Shown: positions 1 to 5,802, counted from the first letter of the stretch. The stretch is DNA of 7,487 nucleotides from Candidatus Bathyarchaeota archaeon (GCA_030626685.1 DAOUTL010000061.1:1-7487), one strand, 5' to 3'. A program made the numbers and translations. The notes: generated by a model not told the origin, from the sequence alone.

Positions 1-354
1 GAAGAAGGCATGGACAACTGGTACAAATACATACCAGACCTAAAAGACACCTTTCCACCATTCTGGCAATTCCTCCAAAAACTAACTGAAATGGACTGCA
101 CATGCAGAACAGGCGGCGGACCACCAGACTGCAAAATCCGCCAATGCGCTAGGCAAAAAGGCATAGACGTCTGCACACAATGCAAAGAACATCCATGCGA
201 GCTTATCCAAGCCCTAGCAGAACTTTACCCAACGCTAATACAAGACGGAAAACGTCTACAAAAAATCGGCTTAGAAAAATGGGTTAAAGAGCAAGAGGAA
301 AGAGCCAAACGCGGCGTAGTATACTCAGACATACGCTATCCACGAAAGACTTAA
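1..354 (+). CDS. DUF3795 cysteine-rich protein, 5' end cut by the window edge
   Basis: The reading frame is open from base 1 (three codons before the first in-window ATG at 10), so the gene almost certainly starts upstream and only its middle and C-terminal parts are seen. Counting from that ATG, the residues typical of DUF3795 are a Cys-x-Cys at C30/C32, a GGGPPDC stretch ending at C41, C46 in 'KIRQC', and C55, C58 and C63 in 'DVCTQCKEHPC'. A helical tail with 'GLEKWVKEQEERA' follows. The family's N-terminal CGxYCxxC cluster would lie outside the window. DUF3795 proteins are thought to bind metal through these cysteines; their biochemical function is not established. The usual CxxC before the glycine run is CxC here. 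The coding strand is A/C-rich and G-poor compared with the minus-strand genes. It is the only plus-strand gene in the left two thirds and converges on the prenyltransferase-repeat gene. Confidence 0.93.
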   Translation, partial: EEGMDNWYKYIPDLKDTFPPFWQFLQKLTEMDCTCRTGGGPPDCKIRQCARQKGIDVCTQCKEHPCELIQALAELYPTLIQDGKRLQKIGLEKWVKEQEERAKRGVVYSDIRYPRKT

Positions 355-375
355 GCTTCTAAACTTAAGACAAAA

Positions 376-409
376 TGTGGAGATGTTTATTCCGCTAGTA
401 TACTCCACA
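376..409. repeat. 7-bp inverted repeat between convergent genes
   Basis: TGTGGAG (376-382) and CTCCACA (403-409) are perfect inverted copies separated by 20 nt, filling the 60-nt gap between two convergent stop codons (352-354 plus strand, 415-417 minus strand). The position suits a two-way transcription end, but the loop is long and there is no good T-tract, so the role is only a guess. Confidence 0.25.
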
Positions 410-414
410 AATTC

Positions 415-1281
415 TTAGTAATGGTGGCTTCTGTTTGCTACAGATAACCTTTTGCAATTGTCATGGTTTATTCGTCCATAGTGTCGCAGTAGATTCAAAG
501 CAAAAAGAGTGCAATAAACATCTCCATATTTGCTACTCCATGCTCCATCTGGTCTCTGCAAAAGCGTTAGCCGGTTCAAAGAAGCTCTGACGAGCGTTTC
601 TGATGCTGGTAAATTGCCCAGTTTACACATGTTTAGTATCCAACCCAGATGAAAAGCGTCGTACTGATCTAACCGTTTCATTATATAAACGTGACACGTG
701 GAAAATGCCTCTGAGCTTGTTCCTCTGGTGTTTGCGAAGAACGCTATGCCAGCCCAATATGGATACCAAGTTACACGGAACTTCTTGTGTTTATCCCAGT
801 AATTTGACAGGTAATCGCTGGCCTTTTTTATGTCGAGATGATGTTCGAAGCCAGAAGCCATCAAGAAAACAGTCGCTGAGATTGTGAACCAAAGTCTATT
901 GTCCATAACATCCGGATTCAACCAAGCCTGCGGAGATTTCTCCAGCTTTTCTTTAAGTTCATACCATGAACCATCAGGATTTTGGTGTTTTAAAAGAAAC
1001 GCTGCTGTTCGCTTAACAATCGTTGTGTTTGTCAACTCCAGTTCCAACAAAACTCGTAGCCAGAGGGTGCTCGCTCCTATAGACAAAGTTTTTGTAGGGT
1101 CATCCTCGTAATACCATCCACCATTCGGAAACTGATACTTAGACAAAGTCTTCGGCGCTTCCGAAAGACTCATCTCACCGAGAAAATGTTTAAGTCGAAG
1201 AATATCGACTTCTCCACCGTACTGCTTGACATATTCTACTGCCCTTTTTGCATCAATCTTCTTCACTGCTTTTGATGTCAT
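415..1281 (-). CDS. Prenyltransferase/squalene-oxidase repeat protein (alpha-alpha toroid)
   Basis: This 288-residue protein has three QW-like repeats of the terpenoid-cyclase/protein-prenyltransferase toroid: QFPNGGW (50-56), QNPDGSW (100-106) and QRPDGAW (241-247). The last is followed by 'KYGDVYCTLFALNLLRHYG', the usual closing helix. The fold is an alpha-barrel also used by squalene-hopene cyclases and prenyltransferase beta subunits. No DxDD cyclase acid motif is visible, the protein is far shorter than a squalene-hopene cyclase, and there is no signal peptide or clear membrane segment, so cyclase activity should not be assumed. The ATG at 1281 is the only good start; no Shine-Dalgarno is obvious. 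It lies 88 nt downstream of a DUF3795 gene on the same strand and could share its transcript. Family assignment is firm; substrate and reaction are unknown. Confidence 0.9.
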   Translation of the reverse strand: MTSKAVKKIDAKRAVEYVKQYGGEVDILRLKHFLGEMSLSEAPKTLSKYQFPNGGWYYEDDPTKTLSIGASTLWLRVLLELELTNTTIVKRTAAFLLKHQNPDGSWYELKEKLEKSPQAWLNPDVMDNRLWFTISATVFLMASGFEHHLDIKKASDYLSNYWDKHKKFRVTWYPYWAGIAFFANTRGTSSEAFSTCHVYIMKRLDQYDAFHLGWILNMCKLGNLPASETLVRASLNRLTLLQRPDGAWSSKYGDVYCTLFALNLLRHYGRINHDNCKRLSVANRSHHY

Positions 1282-1369
1282 TTGTCATTCACATCATTAT
1301 TTACGAAAATGATAGTAAAGCAAAATAGTTCGCTGTAAAACTTAGCAATACAAGTCGCCAACTACATCA

Positions 1370-1726
1370 CTAATGCTCTTTGCTCTTTATGTTCGAGCAT
1401 TCTCTCTTCCTTCTCGCAATTTCCTCAAACATTCTTCTTCTTAGTTCATCATATCCAGGCTTTGAGTAGAATTCTTTCATCTTAACGCATCTCTCAAACT
1501 GATTGCATTCTCCACAAAATAGTATCTCTTTCTCTTCACAACACGTTTTGATCGGACAATCCATGCCCTCTGGGTAATCCTCAGGTAGCCAGCAACAACG
1601 ATACTTGGTTTCAGGGTTCACCAATCCGCTTTCATCTCCTACTAGGAAACGCTTGTATGTGTCACAATTGCTGCAGTCAGCTCCGCAAAAACGGACAAGT
1701 CGTTTAGGTATTAGCTTTTTTCGCAT
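1370..1726 (-). CDS. DUF3795 cysteine-rich protein (divergent subtype)
   Basis: A 118-residue protein if started at the ATG at 1726. An in-frame GTG at 1789 would add 21 residues, but homologous proteins normally begin shortly before the first cysteine cluster, and a GGAG lies 11 nt before the ATG, so the ATG is preferred. Cysteines occur as C14-x3-C18-x2-C21 ('FCGADCSNC'), C44/C45 ('YRCCW'), C57 and C62/C63 ('DCPIKTCC'), then C71-x2-C74-x5-C80 ('FCGECNQFERC'). A charged helical tail ends the protein. This matches DUF3795, in a subtype with a long 'GDESGLVNPET' linker between the first and second clusters. It is well diverged from the other copies in the window, so it is not a recent duplicate. 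Cys spacing suggests metal binding; function is unknown. A decayed DUF3795 fragment ends immediately upstream, at 1793. Confidence 0.88.
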   Translation of the reverse strand: MRKKLIPKRLVRFCGADCSNCDTYKRFLVGDESGLVNPETKYRCCWLPEDYPEGMDCPIKTCCEEKEILFCGECNQFERCVKMKEFYSKPGYDELRRRMFEEIARRKRECSNIKSKEH

Positions 1727-1792
1727 ACGCAGGGGCTCTCCATCGTTAGTTGATACTTGTAGGAAAGAAGATTCCACAGCACTTATCACTTT

Positions 1793-1915
1793 CTAATAGT
1801 GTGGAGCAAGTCGTAGCAGGACTCAAGATTCTTTTCTAGGCTTTGAATACGTCACCGGAGACTACATGGACGGCGGCAAGATCTTCCGGAAGAGGAAGTG
1901 AAATTTGCATCCTAC
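1793..1915 (-). pseudogene. Decayed 3' fragment of a DUF3795 gene
   Basis: Positions 1793-1808 are identical over 16 bases to 2635-2650, the stop codon and last codons (APHY) of the compact DUF3795 gene. Directly adjoining, 1811-1840 match 2711-2740 at 24 of 30 bases, the part that encodes GKNLKSCYE in the intact gene. The fragment therefore lacks the 58 nt that separate these blocks in the intact gene, which also breaks the frame. Further upstream a reading 'CSLR-stop-R' parallels 'CPVRKC', and 1904-1915 match the VGCK region of the intact gene at 11 of 12 bases. The spacing there is off by about 22 nt, so this outer limit is less secure. No open frame survives. The rest of the gap to 2076 shows no gene. 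Confidence 0.6.
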
Positions 1916-2076
1916 AGGAAAAACTTTAACACATAAGCCTTAGGTCATAAAAGTGGCGATATCCCCCGCAAACCCCTTTTTTCTAATTAGTCTATTTCTT
2001 AAGCCTGTTATCATGAACCGCCTATTTTGTATTTTGAATACGGTTTTTATAATCCGCCGAAGAACCGCTTTAGAAG

Positions 2077-2508
2077 CTATTTCGGAACCAACTCTTGCTT
2101 GATCATGTTCCACTCTTCGTCCATGACTGCTAATGTAACCTCGCTTTTGTCTATCACTTTATGCACTGTATGTGGTGTTATCACTTGAAGAAGGTTTTCT
2201 CCTGTCCTGTCGCCGTAGCCTGCGTGTCTGCTGTGGAAGGTGAAAACAAACTCCCATTTGTAAGGGATGTTAGGGTATAGTGTCTCAAGAGGCTTTGATG
2301 ACGTAAGCTCAAGAGTCTCTTCTATGCCGTCGAATTTGAAGGTAGGGCTGTTTCTCACAAACTCACGAGCTATCTCTAGGTTTTTCGCTTCATCCAAGAA
2401 GAAAACCTTGTCGATAGTGATCCCGTACTGTGCTAACGTTAAGACCGCGCTGCTAACCACTATCACAGCTATTGCTATGGCAGTAAAAACAACATATCTC
2501 CTTCTCAT
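2077..2508 (-). CDS. Membrane-anchored conserved protein of unknown function
   Basis: The 143-residue protein starts with Met-Arg-Arg-Arg and then a hydrophobic segment of roughly residues 5-27, giving a signal-anchor or signal peptide with the remainder probably outside the cytoplasm. The exported part (about 40-143) contains 'AREFVRNSPTFKFDGIEETL', an aromatic 'YKWEFVFTFHSRHAGYGDRTG' block, 'QVITPHTV' and 'AVMDEEWNMIKQE'. It looks like a compact mixed alpha/beta domain of a type often met as an uncharacterised protein in archaeal genomes; no enzyme motif or name is recognised. The ATG at 2508 is preferred over an in-frame TTG at 2532, because the TTG sits directly after a stop, has no ribosome-binding site, and would put a Trp-Trp stretch before the arginines. 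It contains no cysteines, unlike its DUF3795 neighbours on both sides. Confidence 0.82.
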   Translation of the reverse strand: MRRRYVVFTAIAIAVIVVSSAVLTLAQYGITIDKVFFLDEAKNLEIAREFVRNSPTFKFDGIEETLELTSSKPLETLYPNIPYKWEFVFTFHSRHAGYGDRTGENLLQVITPHTVHKVIDKSEVTLAVMDEEWNMIKQELVPK

Positions 2509-2544
2509 TTTAGGTTGCCACCACCTTACCAATTAGACACATGG

Positions 2545-2554
2545 TAATATAATT
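2545..2554 (-). promoter_or_regulatory. Candidate TATA box for the membrane-anchored protein gene
   Basis: On the minus strand this reads AATTATATTA. An archaeal start site about 25 nt downstream would fall near 2524, leaving a short leader before the ATG at 2508. It is supported by sequence and spacing only. Confidence 0.3.
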
Positions 2555-2634
2555 CTATGGATTAGAACAGGGTGTTCGTATCTATGAACAACTAGCGACG
2601 AAAGAATGTTTTTGCCATTTCTTAAACGCCTCAG

Positions 2635-3006
2635 CTAATAGTGTGGAGCAGGAAGTAGGAAGTGTCTCTTTCGGAATTTAAGCAGTTCTTGGCATGGCAT
2701 TTCGTCGCACTCGTAACAGGACTTAAGGTTCTTTCCTATACAACATTTCCTTACTGGGCAATCGGACCAGCCGCCACCAGCTTTGCATCCGACGCATGTT
2801 CCAAACATGGTCTCCAAATCATCCAAGACTTTCAAGAATTGTGGAAAACCTTCTATTCCTCCGAAAAGCTGTACTACTCTGGCAAGCTCATAGGCATCCA
2901 CAAGTTCCCTCAATCGTGAGACAGCTGTTCTTATCTCTCCTGTGTGTATGGCACAAGCGCTACAGTACATTCCACAGTAACCTGCAAGTTTCTTTTCCTC
3001 TAACAT
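2635..3006 (-). CDS. DUF3795 cysteine-rich protein (compact form)
   Basis: A complete 123-residue DUF3795 protein. The N-terminal cluster is C11-x3-C15-x2-C18 ('YCGMYCSAC'). A cysteine-free helical spacer (about 20-68) follows, then C71-x2-C74, C83, C88/C89, and C97-x2-C100-x4-C105 ('SCYECDEMPC'). The glycine run GGGW before C83 corresponds to the GGGPP of the edge-cut copy at the left end. It ends shortly after the last cysteine in 'FLLPAPHY', without the helical tail of the other copies. The ATG at 3006 is fixed by a GAGG eight bases upstream. A partly deleted second copy of its 3' end lies about 0.8 kb downstream at 1793-1915. Metal binding is likely from the cysteines; the role is unknown. 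Confidence 0.92.
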   Translation of the reverse strand: MLEEKKLAGYCGMYCSACAIHTGEIRTAVSRLRELVDAYELARVVQLFGGIEGFPQFLKVLDDLETMFGTCVGCKAGGGWSDCPVRKCCIGKNLKSCYECDEMPCQELLKFRKRHFLLPAPHY

Positions 3007-3014
3007 TTCTTATT

Positions 3015-3018
3015 CCTC
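3015..3018 (-). promoter_or_regulatory. Ribosome-binding site of the compact DUF3795 gene
   Basis: GAGG on the minus strand, 8 nt before the ATG at 3006; it supports this start. Confidence 0.6.
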
Positions 3019-3040
3019 TATCGCAACCTCTTGTTGTATC

Positions 3041-3050
3041 TTTTATTTAT
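3041..3050 (-). promoter_or_regulatory. Candidate TATA box of the compact DUF3795 gene
   Basis: The minus strand reads ATAAATAAAA. A start site about 25 nt downstream would lie near 3020, just ahead of the GAGG, giving a short leader. This suggests the gene is transcribed separately from the Nudix gene 175 nt upstream. Confidence 0.35.
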
Positions 3051-3181
3051 TAGTTAAACCGCCATATGACGAAAGAATTGGCATCAAGAATTAACTCTTT
3101 CACGTTTTGATTTTAATGGGAGATCTTGCATAGGAAATTGAGTGGTTGTTTAAGTTTTAAAAAGAGCGGGACGCCGAAACA

Positions 3182-3646
3182 TTAATGGCATGTTGTTCTT
3201 TCTTTGAAAGCCTTATGCAGTAATGCTTTGAAATTTGGATAAACAGGTAATTTATCAATCTCTTCTTGAGAAAACCAGCCTATGTTTTTCGATTCTTTTT
3301 CATCAAATCTTAGATCATTGCCTTCATTAACTTCGCATAGGTATACCATATCTATGTGATAGTGTCTATCATTTGGAATATCTATCAACTCACAAAGTAT
3401 GACATATGGTGTATGAAGCACTACCACAGAATCAGTGCCTAACCCCAAATCCCTTTCATCTACAATGGAAACATCAAGTCCTGTTTCTTCTTTAACCTCT
3501 CTATACAAAGTCTCTTCAGGTGTTTCATCTTGTTCTATGTGTCCTCCAGGATACAGCCAGACACCAAGTTTTTTATGCTCAACTAAAAGTACTTTGTCGC
3601 CCTTGAAGATCAGAGCAGATGCCGTAAATTGCCTTTTTCCACTCAT
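3182..3646 (-). CDS. Nudix hydrolase
   Basis: The 154-residue protein carries a perfect Nudix box, G-x5-E-x7-REV-x-EE-x-GL, at about residues 35-57 (G35, E41, R49-E50, E53-E54). The glutamates bind the Mg ions used to cleave a nucleoside-diphosphate linked to another group. The order of elements is standard: an N-terminal strand ('ASALIFKGDKVLLVEH'), 'WLYPGGHIE', the box helix, then a strand with 'HYHIDMVYLCEV' and the C-terminal 'IGWFSQEEIDKLPVYPNF'. The substrate cannot be told; housecleaning of oxidised nucleotides or sugar-nucleotide turnover are both possible. The start is set by AAGGAGG 7 nt before the ATG at 3646; a longer ATG at 3676 would bury that site. It lies 95 nt after the dehydrogenase gene on the same strand and may be cotranscribed with it. 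Confidence 0.95.
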   Translation of the reverse strand: MSGKRQFTASALIFKGDKVLLVEHKKLGVWLYPGGHIEQDETPEETLYREVKEETGLDVSIVDERDLGLGTDSVVVLHTPYVILCELIDIPNDRHYHIDMVYLCEVNEGNDLRFDEKESKNIGWFSQEEIDKLPVYPNFKALLHKAFKERTTCH

Positions 3647-3653
3647 TCTAATT

Positions 3654-3660
3654 CCTCCTT
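3654..3660 (-). promoter_or_regulatory. Strong Shine-Dalgarno of the Nudix gene
   Basis: AAGGAGG on the minus strand, 7 nt from the ATG at 3646, is the strongest ribosome-binding site in the window. It decides the start against the upstream in-frame ATG at 3676. Confidence 0.8.
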
Positions 3661-3741
3661 GAGTAAAATGGATCATTTCTATAGATGTTACACGTGTCGG
3701 TGCACTGTTTCCTGTTCTCGCATCCTTCTTACCAGGTCTTT

Positions 3742-4713
3742 TTATTGAATAAGAACTACCTTGATAGGCTTCTTGGTTGGGTTTGCTGCTGTTTGAATTG
3801 CTTCCTCAAACTCTACTAACCGGAATTTGTGAGTTATTAAACTTTTTACGTCAACAATGTTTTTTGATATGAAATCTAACGCAGTGGGATAGTCGAGTGG
3901 TGTTGGGAGGCTACTGAAGAAGAAGGCTTCCTCTGCTTGACCGAGGTTTAAATAGCCTCTGGATTCACCTATCAGGGCTACTCTTCCAGCGCTTCGAACG
4001 AGGAAAGGTGTTTGTTCAACTGTTTCTTTTCTGCCTGCAGCCTCAACAACTATGTCTGAACCGCCTTCGGTAACTTTTTTGACCCTTTTTACAGGATCCT
4101 CCTCCTTTGCGTTGATGCATAGTTCTGCTCCATACCGTTCGGAAAGCTTAAGCTTGTAATCCTCAAGATCTATGGCGATGACACGGCAGCCTTGAAGTTT
4201 TGCTACTTGCGTCATCAGTAAGCCTATGGGTCCTTGACCAATGATTGTCACCCATCTCCCAAGCCTTGGTTGAAGCATATCAAAAGTGTGAATTGCTAGG
4301 GCAACAGGCTCTAATATGGCTGCTTCCTCGTTGCTCACGTTATCTGGAATTGAAAGCAGGTTTCTTTCAGGAAGGGCTGTATATTCTGCAAAGAAGCCGT
4401 TGGCGTTGAAACTTGCTATTTTCCTTTTTTCGCATAAGTGCGGTTTTCCGTGTAGGCAATATTTGCATGAGCCGCAGAAGATTGTTGGAATCAAAGCCAC
4501 TCTTTCGCCTGTGTCGACTCTCTGGCCGCAAGCGTCGTGACCCATGATTTGTCCTACTTTTATGTTCGTCCATTCGCCCCTGTAGAAATGTAGGTCTGTT
4601 CCGCAGATGCTGCCAGCTACAAACCTAACTAGTACTTCATCTTTGACTGGTCTAGGATCGCCCACGTCTTCAACTTTGATGTTTCCAGGACCCCGATACA
4701 CGACTGCTCTCAA
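3742..4713 (-). CDS. Zinc-dependent medium-chain alcohol/polyol dehydrogenase
   Basis: A 323-residue MDR-superfamily dehydrogenase of the threonine/sorbitol-dehydrogenase-like type, expected to oxidise a secondary alcohol with NAD(P). Catalytic zinc ligands are C37 ('ICGTD') and H59 ('GHD'), with E135 of 'LEPVALA' as a further candidate. The structural zinc lobe is C80, C83, C86 and C94. The Rossmann loop is G159-Q-G-P-I-G164, with an acidic D182 at the end of the second strand, which favours NAD over NADP. The C-terminal 'LITHKF' is typical. Two oddities are seen: the usual GHE is GHD, and roughly ten residues normally found between this motif and the 'GERVAL' strand are missing, which accounts for the short length. 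The start is a TTG at 4713, supported by the family-typical 'MRAVVYRGPG' opening; no ATG is available before the upstream stop. It follows the DUF3795/zinc-ribbon gene by 23 nt and is probably in one operon with it. Confidence 0.94.
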   Translation of the reverse strand: MRAVVYRGPGNIKVEDVGDPRPVKDEVLVRFVAGSICGTDLHFYRGEWTNIKVGQIMGHDACGQRVDTGERVALIPTIFCGSCKYCLHGKPHLCEKRKIASFNANGFFAEYTALPERNLLSIPDNVSNEEAAILEPVALAIHTFDMLQPRLGRWVTIIGQGPIGLLMTQVAKLQGCRVIAIDLEDYKLKLSERYGAELCINAKEEDPVKRVKKVTEGGSDIVVEAAGRKETVEQTPFLVRSAGRVALIGESRGYLNLGQAEEAFFFSSLPTPLDYPTALDFISKNIVDVKSLITHKFRLVEFEEAIQTAANPTKKPIKVVLIQ

Positions 4714-4736
4714 CGTTATCGCCTGCTTCTACTTTC

Positions 4737-5210
4737 CTAATCTCGCAGCTTAATTCCGCACCAGTGGCAATTCTTGAAATTCTCAGAGACGACGATTGGA
4801 TTATCACATTTTGGACAGCGCCATTTTTTGTCTTGTTTTAATAGCCACTCATCGACCTTTCCTTCTCGGATCATCTGGAGATTTCTCCTTAAATCCGCGC
4901 CTAATTCAGAATAAGCTTTCGCGAGTTCATCAAATTTTTGACAAGTATCATACTCAGCACATTCATAACAGAACGTTAGTTTTTTTGCATTCAAACATTT
5001 TAAAATCTCACAATTCTTTCCCCAATCCTCTTCGTGAGACCATCCATTAACATCTATTGCCCGACAGCCTTCGCATTTAACTTCTTCAGGAGAACAATTA
5101 TACTTTTTTGCTATTTCTTCTCGAAATTCTTTTGAATCTTTATATGCTCGATAAATCGAGCAGAATCCACAGTAAAGACCGCATCTGCCTACAAGATTCT
5201 TGTTCACCAC
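4737..5210 (-). CDS. DUF3795 protein with C-terminal zinc ribbon
   Basis: The 157-residue protein has the full DUF3795 cysteine set: C10-x3-C14-x2-C17 ('RCGLYCGFC'), C46-x2-C49 ('CEGC'), C67 and C72 ('NCEILKC'), then C81-x2-C84-x5-C90 ('FCYECAEYDTC'). A helical segment with 'LRRNLQMIREGKVDEWL' follows. The end is a separate zinc ribbon, C132-x2-C135 ... C148-x2-C151 ('CPKC', 'CHWC'), absent from the other copies here. The start is a GTG at 5210 (an adjacent in-frame GTG at 5207 is equally possible), with GAGGAAGG 8 nt upstream. It sits between the NTF2-like gene and the dehydrogenase, with 23-nt gaps on both sides, so it is very likely co-transcribed and functionally tied to them. A role as a metal-binding partner or regulator of the dehydrogenase is inference; the family has no established activity. 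Confidence 0.93.
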   Translation of the reverse strand: MVNKNLVGRCGLYCGFCSIYRAYKDSKEFREEIAKKYNCSPEEVKCEGCRAIDVNGWSHEEDWGKNCEILKCLNAKKLTFCYECAEYDTCQKFDELAKAYSELGADLRRNLQMIREGKVDEWLLKQDKKWRCPKCDNPIVVSENFKNCHWCGIKLRD

Positions 5211-5218
5211 AATTTCAA

Positions 5219-5226
5219 CCTTCCTC
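5219..5226 (-). promoter_or_regulatory. Ribosome-binding site for the GTG-started DUF3795 gene
   Basis: GAGGAAGG on the minus strand, 8 nt before the GTG at 5210. It supports the non-ATG start and translation from within an operon transcript. Confidence 0.6.
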
Positions 5227-5233
5227 TATTTCT

Positions 5234-5638
5234 TTATTGCTTTGGATACGGAGAGAACTGATCTGCTACTACCCACCACTTTCCGTTTTCGTTTACTAGC
5301 ACAAACATGTCTCGCCCAGCGCTTTTTATAGCGTGACCTTCCCTGGCATAGACCATATCATAATAATAGGTTACCACGGCAAACTCGCCATCACCATAAA
5401 CTTGCACTTTTGGATTGTGTACTTTCCAGTAATGTATTTTTGTTGACTCTACGAATCTTTTCCAAGAAGCAATGCAAGCTTCTCTTCCTTCAAGTCGGTC
5501 ACGGTCGAAGGGAGTTATTGCTACCATATCCTTGTGAAAGTATTTTTCAAGTTCCTCCACATCCACGTATTCTGCCCAAACACGGTTCAACGCTTGAATA
5601 GTTTTCCAAACTTCCTCTTTTATTTTAGACTGCTCCAT
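5234..5638 (-). CDS. NTF2-like protein (SnoaL/DUF4440 type)
   Basis: A 134-residue protein with the NTF2-like cone fold pattern: an N-terminal helix ('KIKEEVWKTIQALNRVWAE'), a second short helix with 'LEKYFHKDMVAITP', 'RLEGREACIASWKRF', then alternating strands 'IHYWKVHNPKVQVYG', 'FAVVTYYYDMVY', 'GRDMFVLVNENGKWWVVADQFSPYP'. Proteins of this fold enclose a pocket that binds or acts on small molecules; many are uncharacterised and some are isomerases or dehydratases. No specific catalytic pair can be assigned. The ATG at 5638 is chosen because it gives the typical start; a GAGG lies 11 nt ahead. An in-frame ATG at 5665 would add nine residues and has no good ribosome-binding site. As the first gene of the tight NTF2-like/DUF3795/dehydrogenase run, it probably has the operon promoter just upstream. 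Confidence 0.9.
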   Translation of the reverse strand: MEQSKIKEEVWKTIQALNRVWAEYVDVEELEKYFHKDMVAITPFDRDRLEGREACIASWKRFVESTKIHYWKVHNPKVQVYGDGEFAVVTYYYDMVYAREGHAIKSAGRDMFVLVNENGKWWVVADQFSPYPKQ

Positions 5639-5719
5639 AGTTTCCACATCCTCAAACAGCGTCATAAGGAGGATTTGTTTCCCTTCTATTTATTGATTAA
5701 CACGTCATTTGCCGGCAGA

Positions 5720-5744
5720 ATATCTTAAATTTCGTCTAAGATAT
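5720..5744 (-). promoter_or_regulatory. Perfect inverted repeat over a candidate BRE/TATA promoter
   Basis: ATATCTTA (5720-5727) and TAAGATAT (5737-5744) are perfect 8-bp inverted copies with a 9-nt centre. Read on the minus strand, the right part of the site, CGAAATTTAAGATA (5722-5735), resembles a purine-rich BRE followed by an archaeal TATA box. A start site about 25 nt downstream would be near 5697, ahead of the NTF2-like gene. A dimeric regulator bound to this repeat would block TBP/TFB access, so an operator is plausible. An alternative TATA-like stretch nearer the gene is AATAAATAG at about 5684-5692. Confidence 0.4.
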
Positions 5745-5779
5745 GATGGTTAACATGTGCACAGAAAAAGCCAAATTTA

Positions 5780-5802
5780 CGAATATTTTTTGACAATATT
5801 CG
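5780..5802. repeat. Perfect 8-bp inverted repeat
   Basis: CGAATATT (5780-5787) and AATATTCG (5795-5802) pair perfectly around a 7-nt centre. It lies 36 nt beyond the promoter-overlapping repeat, with a similar arm length but a different sequence. It could be a second regulator site for the NTF2-like operon or a hairpin at the end of the decayed gene at 5905-5999. Confidence 0.35.

Noticed and set aside
355..414. Two CTTAAG palindromes at 350-355 and 364-369
   Set aside because: They are self-complementary 6-mers in AT-rich DNA, too short to distinguish from chance.
603..1111. Two plus-strand open frames within the prenyltransferase-repeat gene
   Set aside because: They are antisense to a gene with three clear QW-like repeats and have no family features of their own.
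2016..2048. AACCG...CGGTT pair followed by T-run, terminator-like on the plus strand
   Set aside because: No plus-strand gene precedes it, and the stem is short and interrupted. On the minus strand, where the gene ends at 2077, it lacks a T-tract.
3690..3697. Palindrome ACACGTGT between the dehydrogenase and Nudix genes
   Set aside because: A single 8-bp palindrome without a second site or a clear promoter beside it is expected by chance in several kilobases.
3742..5210. Possibility that the DUF3795/dehydrogenase pair is one frameshifted gene
   Set aside because: Each has its own stop and start, with a ribosome-binding site or family-typical N-terminus, and the domains do not fuse in a sensible order.
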